A DNA stretch of 33,023 bases from Candidatus Stahliibacteriota bacterium (GCA_030606265.1 JAUWGT010000007.1:1-33023), one strand, 5' to 3'. Counted from the first letter of the stretch, positions 7,312 to 15,222 are shown. Notes: generated by a model from the letters alone, not told the origin. Program-made: numbers and translations.

Positions 7312-9936
7312 ATGCCTATCAAAGACGACAAAAAAGATTTATCTGACAACGAGAGTCAGTATACTAAAGAGCTGAAAGCGCAAGTCAAACAATGTGCTGA
7401 AGATCTTAAGAGATCAAAAGAGCTTTTAGGGCAGGAAGCACAAGAGCGTAAACTTACGGAGCAAGCCTTAAGGACTGCAGAGCAGGAAAAAACTGCTATA
7501 CTTGATAGTATGGCTGAGCACGTGATCTTTCACGATAAGAATATGAAAATCGTGTGGGCAAATCGAGCCGCTGCTAAATCGGTCGGTATGACAACCGAAG
7601 AATTGGTTGGCATGAATTGCTATGAAGTCTGGCAAAAAAGAGATACAATATGTGAAGGATGTCCAGTTATTAAAGCCCTGGAAACCGGTATACCCCATGA
7701 GAACGAAATGACGACACCGGATGGTCGATCTTGGTTCTTACATGGCTATCCAGTGAAGGATGACAAAGGCAAAGTCATCGGTGCAGTTGAAGTGGCCATG
7801 GATTTGACCGTTCTCAAACAAGCTGAACAAGCCTTGAGAGAATCAGAAAGAAAAATAAGAACGGTTTTTGATTCTACGAATGATGCGATCATTATTTATG
7901 ATCTGAAAGGGCATATCCTGGAAGTCAATAAAACAGCGTGCGATCGGCTTGGTTACACGCGCGATGAATTTTTGAACATGACCGCAATGAATATAGCTTC
8001 GCCGGTGTATGCAAAGCTGGTCTTAAAGCGGATTGAGGAGTTAAAGGCAAAAAAGCAGCACTTTTTTGAGACTGCCCATGTGACAAAAGACGGCAAAATT
8101 ATCCCGGTTGAATTAAGCAGCCGGGTCATTGAATTTGATGGCAAACCCGCGATCCTTAATGTCGCCAGAGATATGACTCAACGTAAGCGCGCTGAAGTTG
8201 CACGGCAAGAAAGTGAAGAGATATACAGAACTCTGGTCGAGACACTACCTGAAGCGATTATCATCAGCGATTTAGAAGGGAAGATAATTCACCTATCAAA
8301 CCAGACCCTTGAACTGACCGGGTATGCTAAGGAAGATGATATTATTGGAAAAGATGCTTTTGATTTCATCCACCCTGATGACCAGCACAAGGCGCAAGAG
8401 AATTTGCGGAAAACACTTGAACAAGGTCATATTGAGGCTGAATACCGACTATTGAAACCAGACGGCACCTACTACATAGGTGAGTTTAACGCCGCCGTGA
8501 TCAAGGATGCCCAAGGTAAACCAAGAGCATTCCTTGCTTCAATCCGGGATATTTCAAAGAAGAAAAAGGTAGAAGAAGCTCTAAAGCAAAGTGAAATTCG
8601 TTACAAGTCACTTTTTGAACGAAGTCTATTATGTATTTATATACATGATTTTGAAGGCAGGTTTCTTGATGCTAATAATGCCGCGCTAGATATGTTGGGG
8701 TACAACCGTGAAGAGATACCCAATATCAATCTCGCAACATTGCTTGATGCTGACCAATTATCCAAAGCGTACCGTATGATTGAAGAAATCAAGAATATCG
8801 GGTCTCAGAAGGAAGGGGTTGAATATAGGTTGTTGCGCAAAGATGGCGATTTTGTCTGGGTCGAGGCTGAGGGTACACTATTACATAAAGATGGTAAGCC
8901 TTTTGCCATACAAGGAATTGCGCGTGACATCACAAAACGCGTCATTACCCTTGAGGCACTGCGTCAAAGTGAACAGAAATACAAAACACTTACAGAAAAT
9001 GTGAATGTCGGTATCTACAGAAACACAATTGGTCCGACCGGTGAATTCATTGAAGCGAATCCAGCGATTGTGAAGATGTTCGGCCACGAAAGCAGGGATG
9101 CATTTCTGGCCATTGATGTGGCAGATCTGTACCAGAACCCTGATGACCGAAAGAAGTTCAATGAAAAAATGCTCGTTCACGGATATGTCAATGATGAAAT
9201 CCTGCTATTGAAAAGAATAAATGGATCGCCTTTCTTTGCTTCTGTTTCGGCCGTTGCGGTCAAGGATGAACAGGGTAATGTTCAGTACTATGACGGTATG
9301 ATAGAGGACATTACCGAGCGTATACAAGCTGAACAGGAATTAAAAAAGAGTTATCAGAAGTTGAAGGACGTACTCAATGGTACAGTAAACGCGCTTGCTT
9401 CGACAAGCGAAAAAAGAGATCCCTATACGTTTGGTCATCAGCATAGAGTTAGGCAACTTGCCTTTGCTGTTGCTGAGGAGATGAGGCTCGCGCCTGACCA
9501 GATCGACGGCATCAGAGTTGCTTCTATTGTCCATGATATAGGCAAGATCCATGTCCCTGCGGAGATACTGAATAAACCAGTTTCATTGAGTGATATTGAG
9601 ATGGCTTTAGTAAAAACCCATTGTCAAGCTGGCTACGAAATTCTGAAAACCATAGAGTTCCCCTGGGATGTTGCTGAAATGGTGCTCCAACATCATGAAC
9701 GGATCAATGGCTCTGGGTATCCGCGTGGATTAACCGGCGATAAAATGCTTTTGGAATCAAAAATACTCGCCGTTGCCGATGTTGTTGAAGCCATGGTTTC
9801 GCATCGTCCTTATCGAGCAGCACATAGTATAGATAAGGCATTGGAAGAGATCTCAAGAAATCGGGGTGTACTTTTTGATACGCGGGTTGTGGATGCCTGC
9901 TTGAGACTTTTTGGCCGAGGTTTTCAATTTGAATAA
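7312..9936 (+). CDS. Multi-PAS HD-GYP cyclic-di-GMP phosphodiesterase
   Basis: In track numbering, residues 1-65 are a coiled coil, followed by five PAS domains (about 66-175, 185-297, 305-425, 432-550, 558-680), each ending in a PAC-like D[LMI]T-type segment. The C-terminal HD-GYP domain (about 690-870) has H714, the metal-binding HDIGK at 746-750, HH at 799-800, and NGSGYPRGL at 804-812, all intact, so it should hydrolyse cyclic di-GMP. No transmembrane segment exists, so signals are sensed in the cytosol. PAS1 contains CEGCPV at 119-124, a CxxC often seen in redox-type PAS domains. The track start is a TTG overlapping the panB stop; the ATG at 7312 is a simpler choice, though neither has a good Shine-Dalgarno. 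Confidence 0.9.
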   Translation: MPIKDDKKDLSDNESQYTKELKAQVKQCAEDLKRSKELLGQEAQERKLTEQALRTAEQEKTAILDSMAEHVIFHDKNMKIVWANRAAAKSVGMTTEELVGMNCYEVWQKRDTICEGCPVIKALETGIPHENEMTTPDGRSWFLHGYPVKDDKGKVIGAVEVAMDLTVLKQAEQALRESERKIRTVFDSTNDAIIIYDLKGHILEVNKTACDRLGYTRDEFLNMTAMNIASPVYAKLVLKRIEELKAKKQHFFETAHVTKDGKIIPVELSSRVIEFDGKPAILNVARDMTQRKRAEVARQESEEIYRTLVETLPEAIIISDLEGKIIHLSNQTLELTGYAKEDDIIGKDAFDFIHPDDQHKAQENLRKTLEQGHIEAEYRLLKPDGTYYIGEFNAAVIKDAQGKPRAFLASIRDISKKKKVEEALKQSEIRYKSLFERSLLCIYIHDFEGRFLDANNAALDMLGYNREEIPNINLATLLDADQLSKAYRMIEEIKNIGSQKEGVEYRLLRKDGDFVWVEAEGTLLHKDGKPFAIQGIARDITKRVITLEALRQSEQKYKTLTENVNVGIYRNTIGPTGEFIEANPAIVKMFGHESRDAFLAIDVADLYQNPDDRKKFNEKMLVHGYVNDEILLLKRINGSPFFASVSAVAVKDEQGNVQYYDGMIEDITERIQAEQELKKSYQKLKDVLNGTVNALASTSEKRDPYTFGHQHRVRQLAFAVAEEMRLAPDQIDGIRVASIVHDIGKIHVPAEILNKPVSLSDIEMALVKTHCQAGYEILKTIEFPWDVAEMVLQHHERINGSGYPRGLTGDKMLLESKILAVADVVEAMVSHRPYRAAHSIDKALEEISRNRGVLFDTRVVDACLRLFGRGFQFE

Positions 9937-9972
9937 GTTACAGAAGATGGTGTGTCAACTATGACATAACCA

Positions 9973-11013
9973 ATGAAAGAAACAAAGGTCAGAAAAAGAG
10001 ATGTTCCAGACTACACCATAGACCAATCAATCTACACTCAGTTTGACCAAAGAAAAACAGTATTTGGGCGTATCCTTTATGACAAGGCGGCACCGTTTTA
10101 TAAGAAGGATATGTATGAGAAGTCGGCGGAGATCATTGACCGTGACCAAAAGGGGTATTCACGGATTTTATTTGCTCGTACGCTGGCAGGATGGAGCGTA
10201 TATGATTACTTTCACGGAGCATTTTCATGGAAGCAATTACACGACCCGAATAATATCATGTCCAAACCAGAGTTGGGTAAGTACCGGATCGCTGATAAAA
10301 ATGGGATGAGCAAACAGATTAAAAAGATTGCACGTATGTACGGTGCTACCCGAGTCGGAATATGCCGCTTGAATAAACGATGGTTATACTCCCGTGATAT
10401 GCAGGGGAATAAGGTCACTATCCCTGATGAATACGAGTATGCTATCGTCATGGCTATTGCCATGGATGAAAAAGCGATTGCCAAAAGTCCATCTTTTATT
10501 GCATGTGCGGAGACCGCATTGGGCTACTCGCGCATGGCATTCTGTATCGCATGTCTGGCTGAATTCATAAGACAGCTTGGTTACCAGGCAATCCCAATGG
10601 GTAATGATACTGGTTTGAGCATACCATTAGCCATTGATGCTGGATTGGGTGAATTAGGCAGGCTGGGGCTTTTGATTACTCCAGAATATGGTCCTTGTGT
10701 GCGGTTGTGCAAGGTGATAACAGATATGCCGCTGGTACCGGATAAACCTATTTGCTTCGGTGTTACGGATTTTTGCAAGCAGTGCAATCGCTGCGTTGAG
10801 GCCTGCGAGGCAGATGCTATACAGACAAAAATAGAACCATCATTTGATGTGGCATGTCCCTCGAACAATAAGGGTATTTTGTACTGGGCAGTTGACCATG
10901 ACAAATGCTATCAATTCTGGATTGATAATGGAGGTGATTGTTCTAACTGTATCGCAGTATGTCCATTTGATCGGCGCAAGGGAACAACTTTCCCTAATAA
11001 ACAGGGATCATGA
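9973..11013 (+). CDS. Cytosolic reductive-dehalogenase-like (RdhA family) iron-sulfur protein
   Basis: The C-terminal half matches the RdhA pattern: AETALGYSRMAF, FIRQLGYQAIPMGNDTG, LAIDAGLGELGRLGLLITPE, KVITDMPLVPDKPI, then two 4Fe-4S sites: C268-x2-C271-x2-C274-x3-C278 and C312-x10-C323-x2-C326-x3-CP. RdhA enzymes use a corrinoid plus two clusters to remove halogens; the related QueG reduces epoxyqueuosine. This protein has 346 residues, shorter than respiratory RdhA (usually 450-500), lacks a Tat signal and has no RdhB membrane anchor gene beside it, so organohalide respiration is not supported. A cytosolic reductase of unknown substrate is the safer reading. It lies 36 nt after the HD-GYP gene and overlaps the exchanger gene by ATGA. 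No clear Shine-Dalgarno is seen. Confidence 0.82.
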   Translation: MKETKVRKRDVPDYTIDQSIYTQFDQRKTVFGRILYDKAAPFYKKDMYEKSAEIIDRDQKGYSRILFARTLAGWSVYDYFHGAFSWKQLHDPNNIMSKPELGKYRIADKNGMSKQIKKIARMYGATRVGICRLNKRWLYSRDMQGNKVTIPDEYEYAIVMAIAMDEKAIAKSPSFIACAETALGYSRMAFCIACLAEFIRQLGYQAIPMGNDTGLSIPLAIDAGLGELGRLGLLITPEYGPCVRLCKVITDMPLVPDKPICFGVTDFCKQCNRCVEACEADAIQTKIEPSFDVACPSNNKGILYWAVDHDKCYQFWIDNGGDCSNCIAVCPFDRRKGTTFPNKQGS

Positions 11014-11969
11014 ACTTACCAGTGTTCTGGATCGTCATATTTGTTGTTAGTCTTTGCGTTTTGATCCGAGCTGCAGACTATTTTACGGGCGCTGCTGAAA
11101 GGATAGGCTTGTCCTTTGGTATCCCTGATTTTATTGTTGGTGTTACCATCATAGCTATAGGAACTTCTTTACCAGAGATTATATCATCTATTTTTGCAGT
11201 GCTAAGAAACTCTTCAGAAATAGTGATCGGAAATGTGATTGGTTCGAATATAACAAACATATTTCTGGTTGTTGGTATCACTGCAATAATTGGTAAAAAA
11301 TTGAAGATCACTTATGAACTTATTCACGTTGATTTACCTTTACTAATGGGTTCTGCACTTTTCTTGACCCTAACTATATGGGACGGTAAATTCACTTTGT
11401 TCGAAGCACTTCTGTGTCTTGCAGGTGTTGTTGTTTATTTGCTCCATGCAGTAACCAGTGAGAGGCAGTACCTAGATAGTGAAAAGAAGGCAACTTTCAA
11501 GAAAGAAAGGCAAAGAGAAAAAATTGGTTGGAGGACATTTCTTGTTTTTATTATAAGTGCTCTTTTTATCTGTCTTGGTGGACGATACACGATCGAAGCG
11601 GTCATTAGATTGTCAGTAATATTGAACATCGGCAAGGAAATAATCGCAGCCAGCGCAGTTGCATTCGGGACATCATTACCTGAACTCGTGGTGAGTATTA
11701 CTGCTGCAAAAAAAGGAAAGCCTGAGATTGCTATAGGAAATGTGCTTGGGTCAAATATATTCAATGCTCTGGCTGTAATGGGGATACCTGCTTTAATGGG
11801 AACTTTGATTATACCACAAAATATACTTACGTTTGGTCTACCGATTATGCTGATTGCATCATTACTCTTCTTTTTTATGGCTCAGGATAAGGAGATCACC
11901 CAATGGGAAGGTTGGTTACTCCTTATATTCTACGTTTTCTATATTAGCGGTTTATTCAAGATAAACTAA
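11010..11969 (+). CDS. CaCA-family sodium/calcium exchanger-like membrane protein
   Basis: The 319-residue, very hydrophobic protein contains the two inverted alpha repeats of the Ca2+:cation antiporter superfamily: GTSLPEIISSIFAVLR with GNVIGSNITNIFLVVG in the first half, and GTSLPELVVSITAAKKGKPE with GNVLGSNIFNALAVMG in the second. Between them lies a charged cytosolic loop (SEKKATFKKERQREK). About ten membrane helices are expected, as in YrbG/MaX-type exchangers. It should exchange Ca2+ for Na+, K+ or H+ across the inner membrane; the ions cannot be read from sequence. Its ATG overlaps the stop of the RdhA-like gene and it is last in the operon begun by folK; the 76-nt gap after it contains the queF promoter. 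Confidence 0.93.
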   Translation: MNLPVFWIVIFVVSLCVLIRAADYFTGAAERIGLSFGIPDFIVGVTIIAIGTSLPEIISSIFAVLRNSSEIVIGNVIGSNITNIFLVVGITAIIGKKLKITYELIHVDLPLLMGSALFLTLTIWDGKFTLFEALLCLAGVVVYLLHAVTSERQYLDSEKKATFKKERQREKIGWRTFLVFIISALFICLGGRYTIEAVIRLSVILNIGKEIIAASAVAFGTSLPELVVSITAAKKGKPEIAIGNVLGSNIFNALAVMGIPALMGTLIIPQNILTFGLPIMLIASLLFFFMAQDKEITQWEGWLLLIFYVFYISGLFKIN

Positions 11970-12012
11970 AAAAATGCCGTCAGAAAACGTTGCTGATAGC
12001 GTTATTACAGCA

Positions 12013-12040
12013 TTGACTTTCAAGCTTACCGCGGTATAAT
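12013..12040 (+). promoter_or_regulatory. Promoter of queF; leaderless arrangement
   Basis: TTGACT (12013-12018), 16-nt spacer, consensus TATAAT (12035-12040), then TCCCC and the ATG at 12046. The +1 should fall on or next to the ATG. This is the clearest example of the leaderless layout, and leaves no room for a preQ1 riboswitch. Confidence 0.8.
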
Positions 12041-12045
12041 TCCCC

Positions 12046-12438
12046 ATGGTCAAATACACAAAACAACATGCCAGAGCAGGTTTGAAAGCCAAGTTGCCAA
12101 AATTGCAGGTTTTGCCAAATCAATTCAAAAGCTATAAGATTACAATTGCCATACCTGAATATACATCATTGTGCCCGAAAACAGGGTTGCCTGATGCCGG
12201 TTTGATCACGATTGAATATGAACCAAGCAAGTATTTTGTAGAATTGAAGTCATTGAAACTGTATATTTTAGCCTATCGAAACCTTGGCATTTTCTATGAG
12301 AATGCAGTCAACCGGATCCTAAAGGACTTTGTTAAGGTGGTACAACCACATTGGATGATTGTACGCGGTGCATTTAATACGCGTGGTGGTATGACTTCAG
12401 TCATCGAAGCCAAATACGGCAAGCCCAGAAAAAGCTAA
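12046..12438 (+). CDS. queF: NADPH-dependent 7-cyano-7-deazaguanine (preQ0) reductase
   Basis: The 130-residue protein has the short, type I (YkvM-like) QueF layout: PEYTSLCPKTGLPDAGLITI with the catalytic Cys, YEPSKYFVELKSLKLYILAY (the QueF motif with substrate-binding Glu), RNLGIFYENAVNRI and FNTRGGM near the end. It reduces the nitrile of preQ0 to the amine preQ1 with NADPH, in queuosine tRNA modification. Homologues share the tunnelling fold with GTP cyclohydrolase I, but the VELKS motif separates QueF. It is monocistronic on its own promoter. queC, queD, queE, tgt and queA/queG are not visible here, although the RdhA-like protein upstream is a distant relative of QueG. Confidence 0.96.
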   Translation: MVKYTKQHARAGLKAKLPKLQVLPNQFKSYKITIAIPEYTSLCPKTGLPDAGLITIEYEPSKYFVELKSLKLYILAYRNLGIFYENAVNRILKDFVKVVQPHWMIVRGAFNTRGGMTSVIEAKYGKPRKS

Positions 12439-12550
12439 TCGCGTTTTTGAGGGAATATCCTCTCAAGAAACATGTAGTAGTAGATAGTGGCGTTGAAACA
12501 ACATAATCGTTTGTTGAGTTCAGGACCCCACGTTTTTTCTTACATGAAAG

Positions 12551-12558
12551 AAAGGAGG
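12551..12558 (+). promoter_or_regulatory. Ribosome binding site that sets the lipoprotein start
   Basis: AAAGGAGG lies 6 nt before the ATG at 12565 and inside the longer track ORF, so it decides for the internal start and restores a clean signal peptide. Confidence 0.8.
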
Positions 12559-12564
12559 CAAATC

Positions 12565-13716
12565 ATGGTTAGAAGGATTGGTGGTTTATTGAGCATTATG
12601 GTCATTGGCTTTTGCCTTGTAGGGTGTCTTGGGATTAGTGGTTCTGAGAATATCAATGACATCATGACCCTACTTAAGGCAAAGGTTGGAGAAGAGGTTA
12701 TAATGGCGCATATCGCAGATAAAGGTATGAGTTTTGATCTGTCAACCCGGGACATCGTTAAACTCAAGAAAGCTGGTGCGAGTGACGGTCTACTCTCATA
12801 TATGATCGGTAAAGCCACTGGCGATTTCCCTTTTGAGCTTGGTGAAGAATTTATGGTCCACAGTCCTGCAGTCTACGAGCACCTTGCCATTTACCCGGTT
12901 TTCAGGAAGACATCATTAGAAATAGGCGATTACATAACTTTGGATAAAGCGCAAAGGAATAAAGTCGTGATCATTTCTGAATTGTCGAGCGCATCAGTAC
13001 CAACCGTATTGATAAAGAATACCGGGATTAAAGCAATCTTCGTTATGGCAGGTGAGATAATCATCGGTGGCAAACAGGATAGAATGGTCTCATTCGATAT
13101 TCTTATCCCCGGTGGCAAGGAAGTAAAAGTCGAGGTCAGATGTGTGGAACACGGCAGGTGGCACGGCAAATCGGTTGAGTTCTCATCCGGCGGCGCCCTG
13201 GGTTCTAAAGGTGTCAGGACTGCTCTTCAATTTAAAGAACAACATGATGTATGGGATGAGGTAAGCAAGAAATGCGCTGAGATCGATGTCGCGTCGCAGA
13301 GTGGTACATACGGGGCTATCCTCTCGAGCGAAGAGGTAGAGAAAAGGAGCAAACCATTCCTTGATGCGATGAAACAAGTTCTGACAGATAATGGTACGGT
13401 TGGTTTGATTATGGCGCTGAATGGCGAAGTTGTATGCGTTGATATCTTTGCAAATCCAAAATTCTTTGTTGAAGTCAAAGAGAAACTACTGAAAGCATAT
13501 GTGCTTGATGCGATAAGCAGCGAAGAAACAAGCACAAAACTTGCCGGTAAACAAGAAATCCTTGATTTTTTCAATGAACTTAAAAATGCGAAGACTGCCG
13601 AACTCAAGAAATACGATGCAAACTGTAATACCGAGCTGGAATCTGATGTGCTTATCGGTAACGAGTCGCGCGATAAAGATGGAAGATTACAGCATCTTAA
13701 CCTGTACAAGAAATAG
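12565..13716 (+). CDS. ARPP-1-like (DUF6569-type) lipoprotein
   Basis: The track starts at a GTG at 12487, but AAAGGAGG at 12551-12558 precedes the ATG at 12565, which yields a proper lipoprotein signal: MVRRIGGLLSIMVIGFCLVGC with lipobox LVGC. The next ~60 residues form a helical domain (ILTLLKAKVGEEVIMAHI, LKKAGASDGLLSYMI). The main domain then reads HLAIYPVFRKTS, YITLDKAQRNKVVIISE, FVMAGEIIIGGKQDRMVSFD, VRCVEHGRWHG, resembling the ARPP-1 domain known from ARG/rhodanese/phosphatase-associated proteins, whose function is unknown. It should be anchored in the periplasmic or outer-membrane leaflet. No clear promoter was found in the 126 nt upstream. The lipoprotein call is firm; the domain name is from memory of motif wording. 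Confidence 0.75.
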   Translation: MVRRIGGLLSIMVIGFCLVGCLGISGSENINDIMTLLKAKVGEEVIMAHIADKGMSFDLSTRDIVKLKKAGASDGLLSYMIGKATGDFPFELGEEFMVHSPAVYEHLAIYPVFRKTSLEIGDYITLDKAQRNKVVIISELSSASVPTVLIKNTGIKAIFVMAGEIIIGGKQDRMVSFDILIPGGKEVKVEVRCVEHGRWHGKSVEFSSGGALGSKGVRTALQFKEQHDVWDEVSKKCAEIDVASQSGTYGAILSSEEVEKRSKPFLDAMKQVLTDNGTVGLIMALNGEVVCVDIFANPKFFVEVKEKLLKAYVLDAISSEETSTKLAGKQEILDFFNELKNAKTAELKKYDANCNTELESDVLIGNESRDKDGRLQHLNLYKK

Positions 13717-13748
13717 CAGGGGTTATTGATGATAATAGGCTGCAGAGA

Positions 13749-14057
13749 CTATTGTTGCCAGAGATAGCGCTTTAGGTCGATGCAGCCGTTTTCATCAAGA
13801 AAAAGACCTTCGTCTTCAAGTAGCTGTTTTTGAAGTTCATAGCCATGTTTGTGCTTGAGCGCAATGCAACCTTTACGGTTAATCACTCTATGCCAGGGCA
13901 GGTTCTCTTTGGACGAAGATGAGTGAAGAATGTAAGCAACCTGGCGCGCACTATGCGGGTTGCCAGCGAGCTTTGCAATCTGTCCATAAGTTGTTACCTG
14001 CCCTTCAGGTATTCTCTTTATAGTATCGACAACTCTATGATAGAATGATTTTGGCAT
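13749..14057 (-). CDS. atl: Alkyltransferase-like protein (Cys replaced by Trp)
   Basis: The protein (102 residues from the ATG at 14055-14057) is the DNA-binding domain of O6-alkylguanine alkyltransferases: FYHRVVDTIKRIPEGQVTTY, GQIAKLAGNPHSARQVAYIL with the arginine finger, and PWHRVINRKG where MGMT/Ogt have PCHRV. Tryptophan instead of the alkyl-accepting cysteine defines alkyltransferase-like (ATL) proteins, which bind alkylated guanine and hand it to nucleotide excision repair rather than repairing it themselves. The track's TTG start at 14072 overlaps the -10 box of a good promoter, so the ATG at 14057 is the start. It is monocistronic and convergent with the lipoprotein gene, 32 nt apart. 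Confidence 0.93.
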   Translation of the reverse strand: MPKSFYHRVVDTIKRIPEGQVTTYGQIAKLAGNPHSARQVAYILHSSSSKENLPWHRVINRKGCIALKHKHGYELQKQLLEDEGLFLDENGCIDLKRYLWQQ

Positions 14058-14063
14058 CAAACC

Positions 14064-14091
14064 AGTATACAAACTCGCAATATTGTGTCAA
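14064..14091 (-). promoter_or_regulatory. Promoter of atl; leaderless arrangement
   Basis: Reverse strand: TTGACA (14086-14091), 16-nt spacer, TATACT (14064-14069), then GGTTTG and the ATG at 14055-14057. The expected +1 coincides with the start codon. The -10 lies inside the longer ORF of the track, excluding that start. Confidence 0.78.
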
Positions 14092-14234
14092 TACAAACCA
14101 AGGAATGAGCAAGGGCACTTACTTATCGAACTTGCCCCGTGAAATACAATGAATTATATATTCAGCTATACCCATTTGTCAATTTCCGTCTGAACTGAGT
14201 CCTCTTTGCTTTTTTCAGATTGCACGATGCACAA

Positions 14235-14345
14235 TGTAGTGGTCGAGCCTGTCTCGAGTTATGTCGAGAGGCTTGCTCGACGATTATCAGTTTGAGCAGA
14301 CCAAGCCTTCGTCCCGAGCTCAGGCCGAGGGGGTCTGCCACTACA
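14235..14345. repeat. Large compound palindrome (outer stem with two inner hairpins)
   Basis: TGTAGTGG at 14235-14242 pairs with CCACTACA at 14338-14345. Inside are hairpin 1 (TCGAGC and TCTCGA at 14243-14257 against TCGAGA and GCTCGA at 14264-14280) and hairpin 2 (GCAGACC at 14296-14302 against GGTCTGC at 14332-14338, enclosing a GAGCTC palindrome). It lies in the 457-nt divergent gap between atl and the secreted-protein gene. The remaining sequence of that gap holds two promoters and no gene I can support. Confidence 0.72.
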
Positions 14346-14463
14346 AAATCTACGAAACTCCGCATATTTTATTGCAGCAGTAAAAACAGAATTACAAAAA
14401 AGTGGAGAGGAGTCAGGTCAAGAAGCCACTGAGAGCTTGATAATATCATTATTCATCGTTCTC

Positions 14464-14491
14464 TTGACATGAGCAGGAAAAAGAGTTAAAT
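14464..14491 (+). promoter_or_regulatory. Promoter of the secreted-protein / GYD pair
   Basis: TTGACA (14464-14469), 16-nt spacer, TTAAAT (14486-14491). The predicted leader of about 17-20 nt contains AGGAGA at 14505-14510 before the ATG at 14515. Confidence 0.6.
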
Positions 14492-14514
14492 TTGTATATA
14501 TCATAGGAGATTGT

Positions 14515-14916
14515 ATGAAAAAAACATTATCCGCATTGATCAGTAGTTATATTATACTGTCATTTGCTATGCTATGCTGGGCTGAAGATTTCAGCTCGCC
14601 CAGAGCAACACTTGAAACATTGTTTCAAGCAATCCGCGATCGTGATAAAGAACTCTGCGCAGCATGCGTTAGTGAAGAGCTACGTCAAGAGATGCTTGAG
14701 AACTGGGATGAATCTGATCTGCCTGATGAATTCGAATATGAAATATTAGAAGAGGAGATCGGTGAATCCGAGGCTGTAGTCAAGATCAAAATGGTTAGCG
14801 ATGAATACGGTGAGGAAGAGGATGAGCTATGGTTGATAAAAGAGGCTGATGGCTGGAAGATCACCATGGATACATACGATGATTATTATGACCAGATGGA
14901 TACTTGTATAAAATAA
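14515..14916 (+). CDS. Small secreted protein, possible NTF2-like (DUF4878-type) fold
   Basis: The 133-residue protein begins MKKTLSALISSYIILSFAML followed by CWAED, a standard signal peptide with probable cleavage after CWA. The mature part opens FSSPRATLETLFQAIRDRDK, LCAACVSEELRQEM and later ELWLIKEADGWKI, the helix-then-sheet arrangement of small NTF2-like lipoprotein or periplasmic domains (DUF4878 wording). It is strongly acidic (EEEIGESE, DEYGEEEDE). No catalytic residue is evident. It has an AGGAGA ribosome site and its own promoter, and the GYD-domain gene follows after 9 nt, so the two are cotranscribed. Function unknown; the fold is inferred. Confidence 0.72.
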   Translation: MKKTLSALISSYIILSFAMLCWAEDFSSPRATLETLFQAIRDRDKELCAACVSEELRQEMLENWDESDLPDEFEYEILEEEIGESEAVVKIKMVSDEYGEEEDELWLIKEADGWKITMDTYDDYYDQMDTCIK

Positions 14917-14925
14917 GGAGATAAT

Positions 14926-15222
14926 ATGGCAACATATATACTGGCAACAAAACTTTCACCTGAATTGACCAAAGATGTAAAAAGACGTGCTGAGATAGGT
15001 CGAAAATGGCTTGATAAGGTAAAGAAAAATTGTCCAGAGGTCAAATTTCTTGCCCATTATGCACTCTTGGGCCCATATGATTTTATTGATATCTATGAAG
15101 CGCCTGATGAGCAATCAGCCGCGAAGGTTTCTATGATTAGCTTATCGAGCGGAGCGGTTGCCGCTGAGTCGTGGACTGCAATTCCCTATAAGAACTTTCT
15201 TGAGCTTATTGAAAATCTGTAG
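14926..15222 (+). CDS. GYD-domain protein
   Basis: The 98-residue protein reads MATYILATKLSPELTKDVKR, then LAHYALLGPYDFIDIYEAPD and ISLSSGAVAAESWTAIPYKNF. This matches the GYD family (a ferredoxin-like alpha/beta fold named for a Gly-Tyr-Asp, here GPYD). Family members are small cytosolic proteins with no established reaction. AAGGAGA stands 6 nt upstream of the ATG. It follows the small secreted protein in a two-gene unit and converges with the DUF4388 gene; the 35-nt gap between them holds only a weak TTCAA/TTGAA dyad. Confidence 0.88.
   Translation: MATYILATKLSPELTKDVKRRAEIGRKWLDKVKKNCPEVKFLAHYALLGPYDFIDIYEAPDEQSAAKVSMISLSSGAVAAESWTAIPYKNFLELIENL

Noticed and set aside
9973-11013. Respiratory reductive dehalogenase or QueG
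   Set aside because: No Tat signal, no RdhB neighbour and short length argue against respiration; the wording of the core blocks is RdhA-like rather than QueG-like, so neither name was assigned.
11970-12045. preQ1 riboswitch before queF
   Set aside because: The promoter leaves essentially no leader RNA before the ATG, so no aptamer can be formed.
12487-12564. Upstream GTG start for the lipoprotein
   Set aside because: AAAGGAGG lies inside this extension and the internal ATG gives a correct lipoprotein signal peptide.
14058-14072. TTG start of the atl ORF in the track
   Set aside because: It overlaps the TATACT -10 box; the ATG at 14057 stands 6 nt past it.
14162-14432. Two short ORFs over the 14.2-kb palindrome
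   Set aside because: Both are translations of the inverted repeat; low-complexity Arg/Ser composition and no ribosome site.
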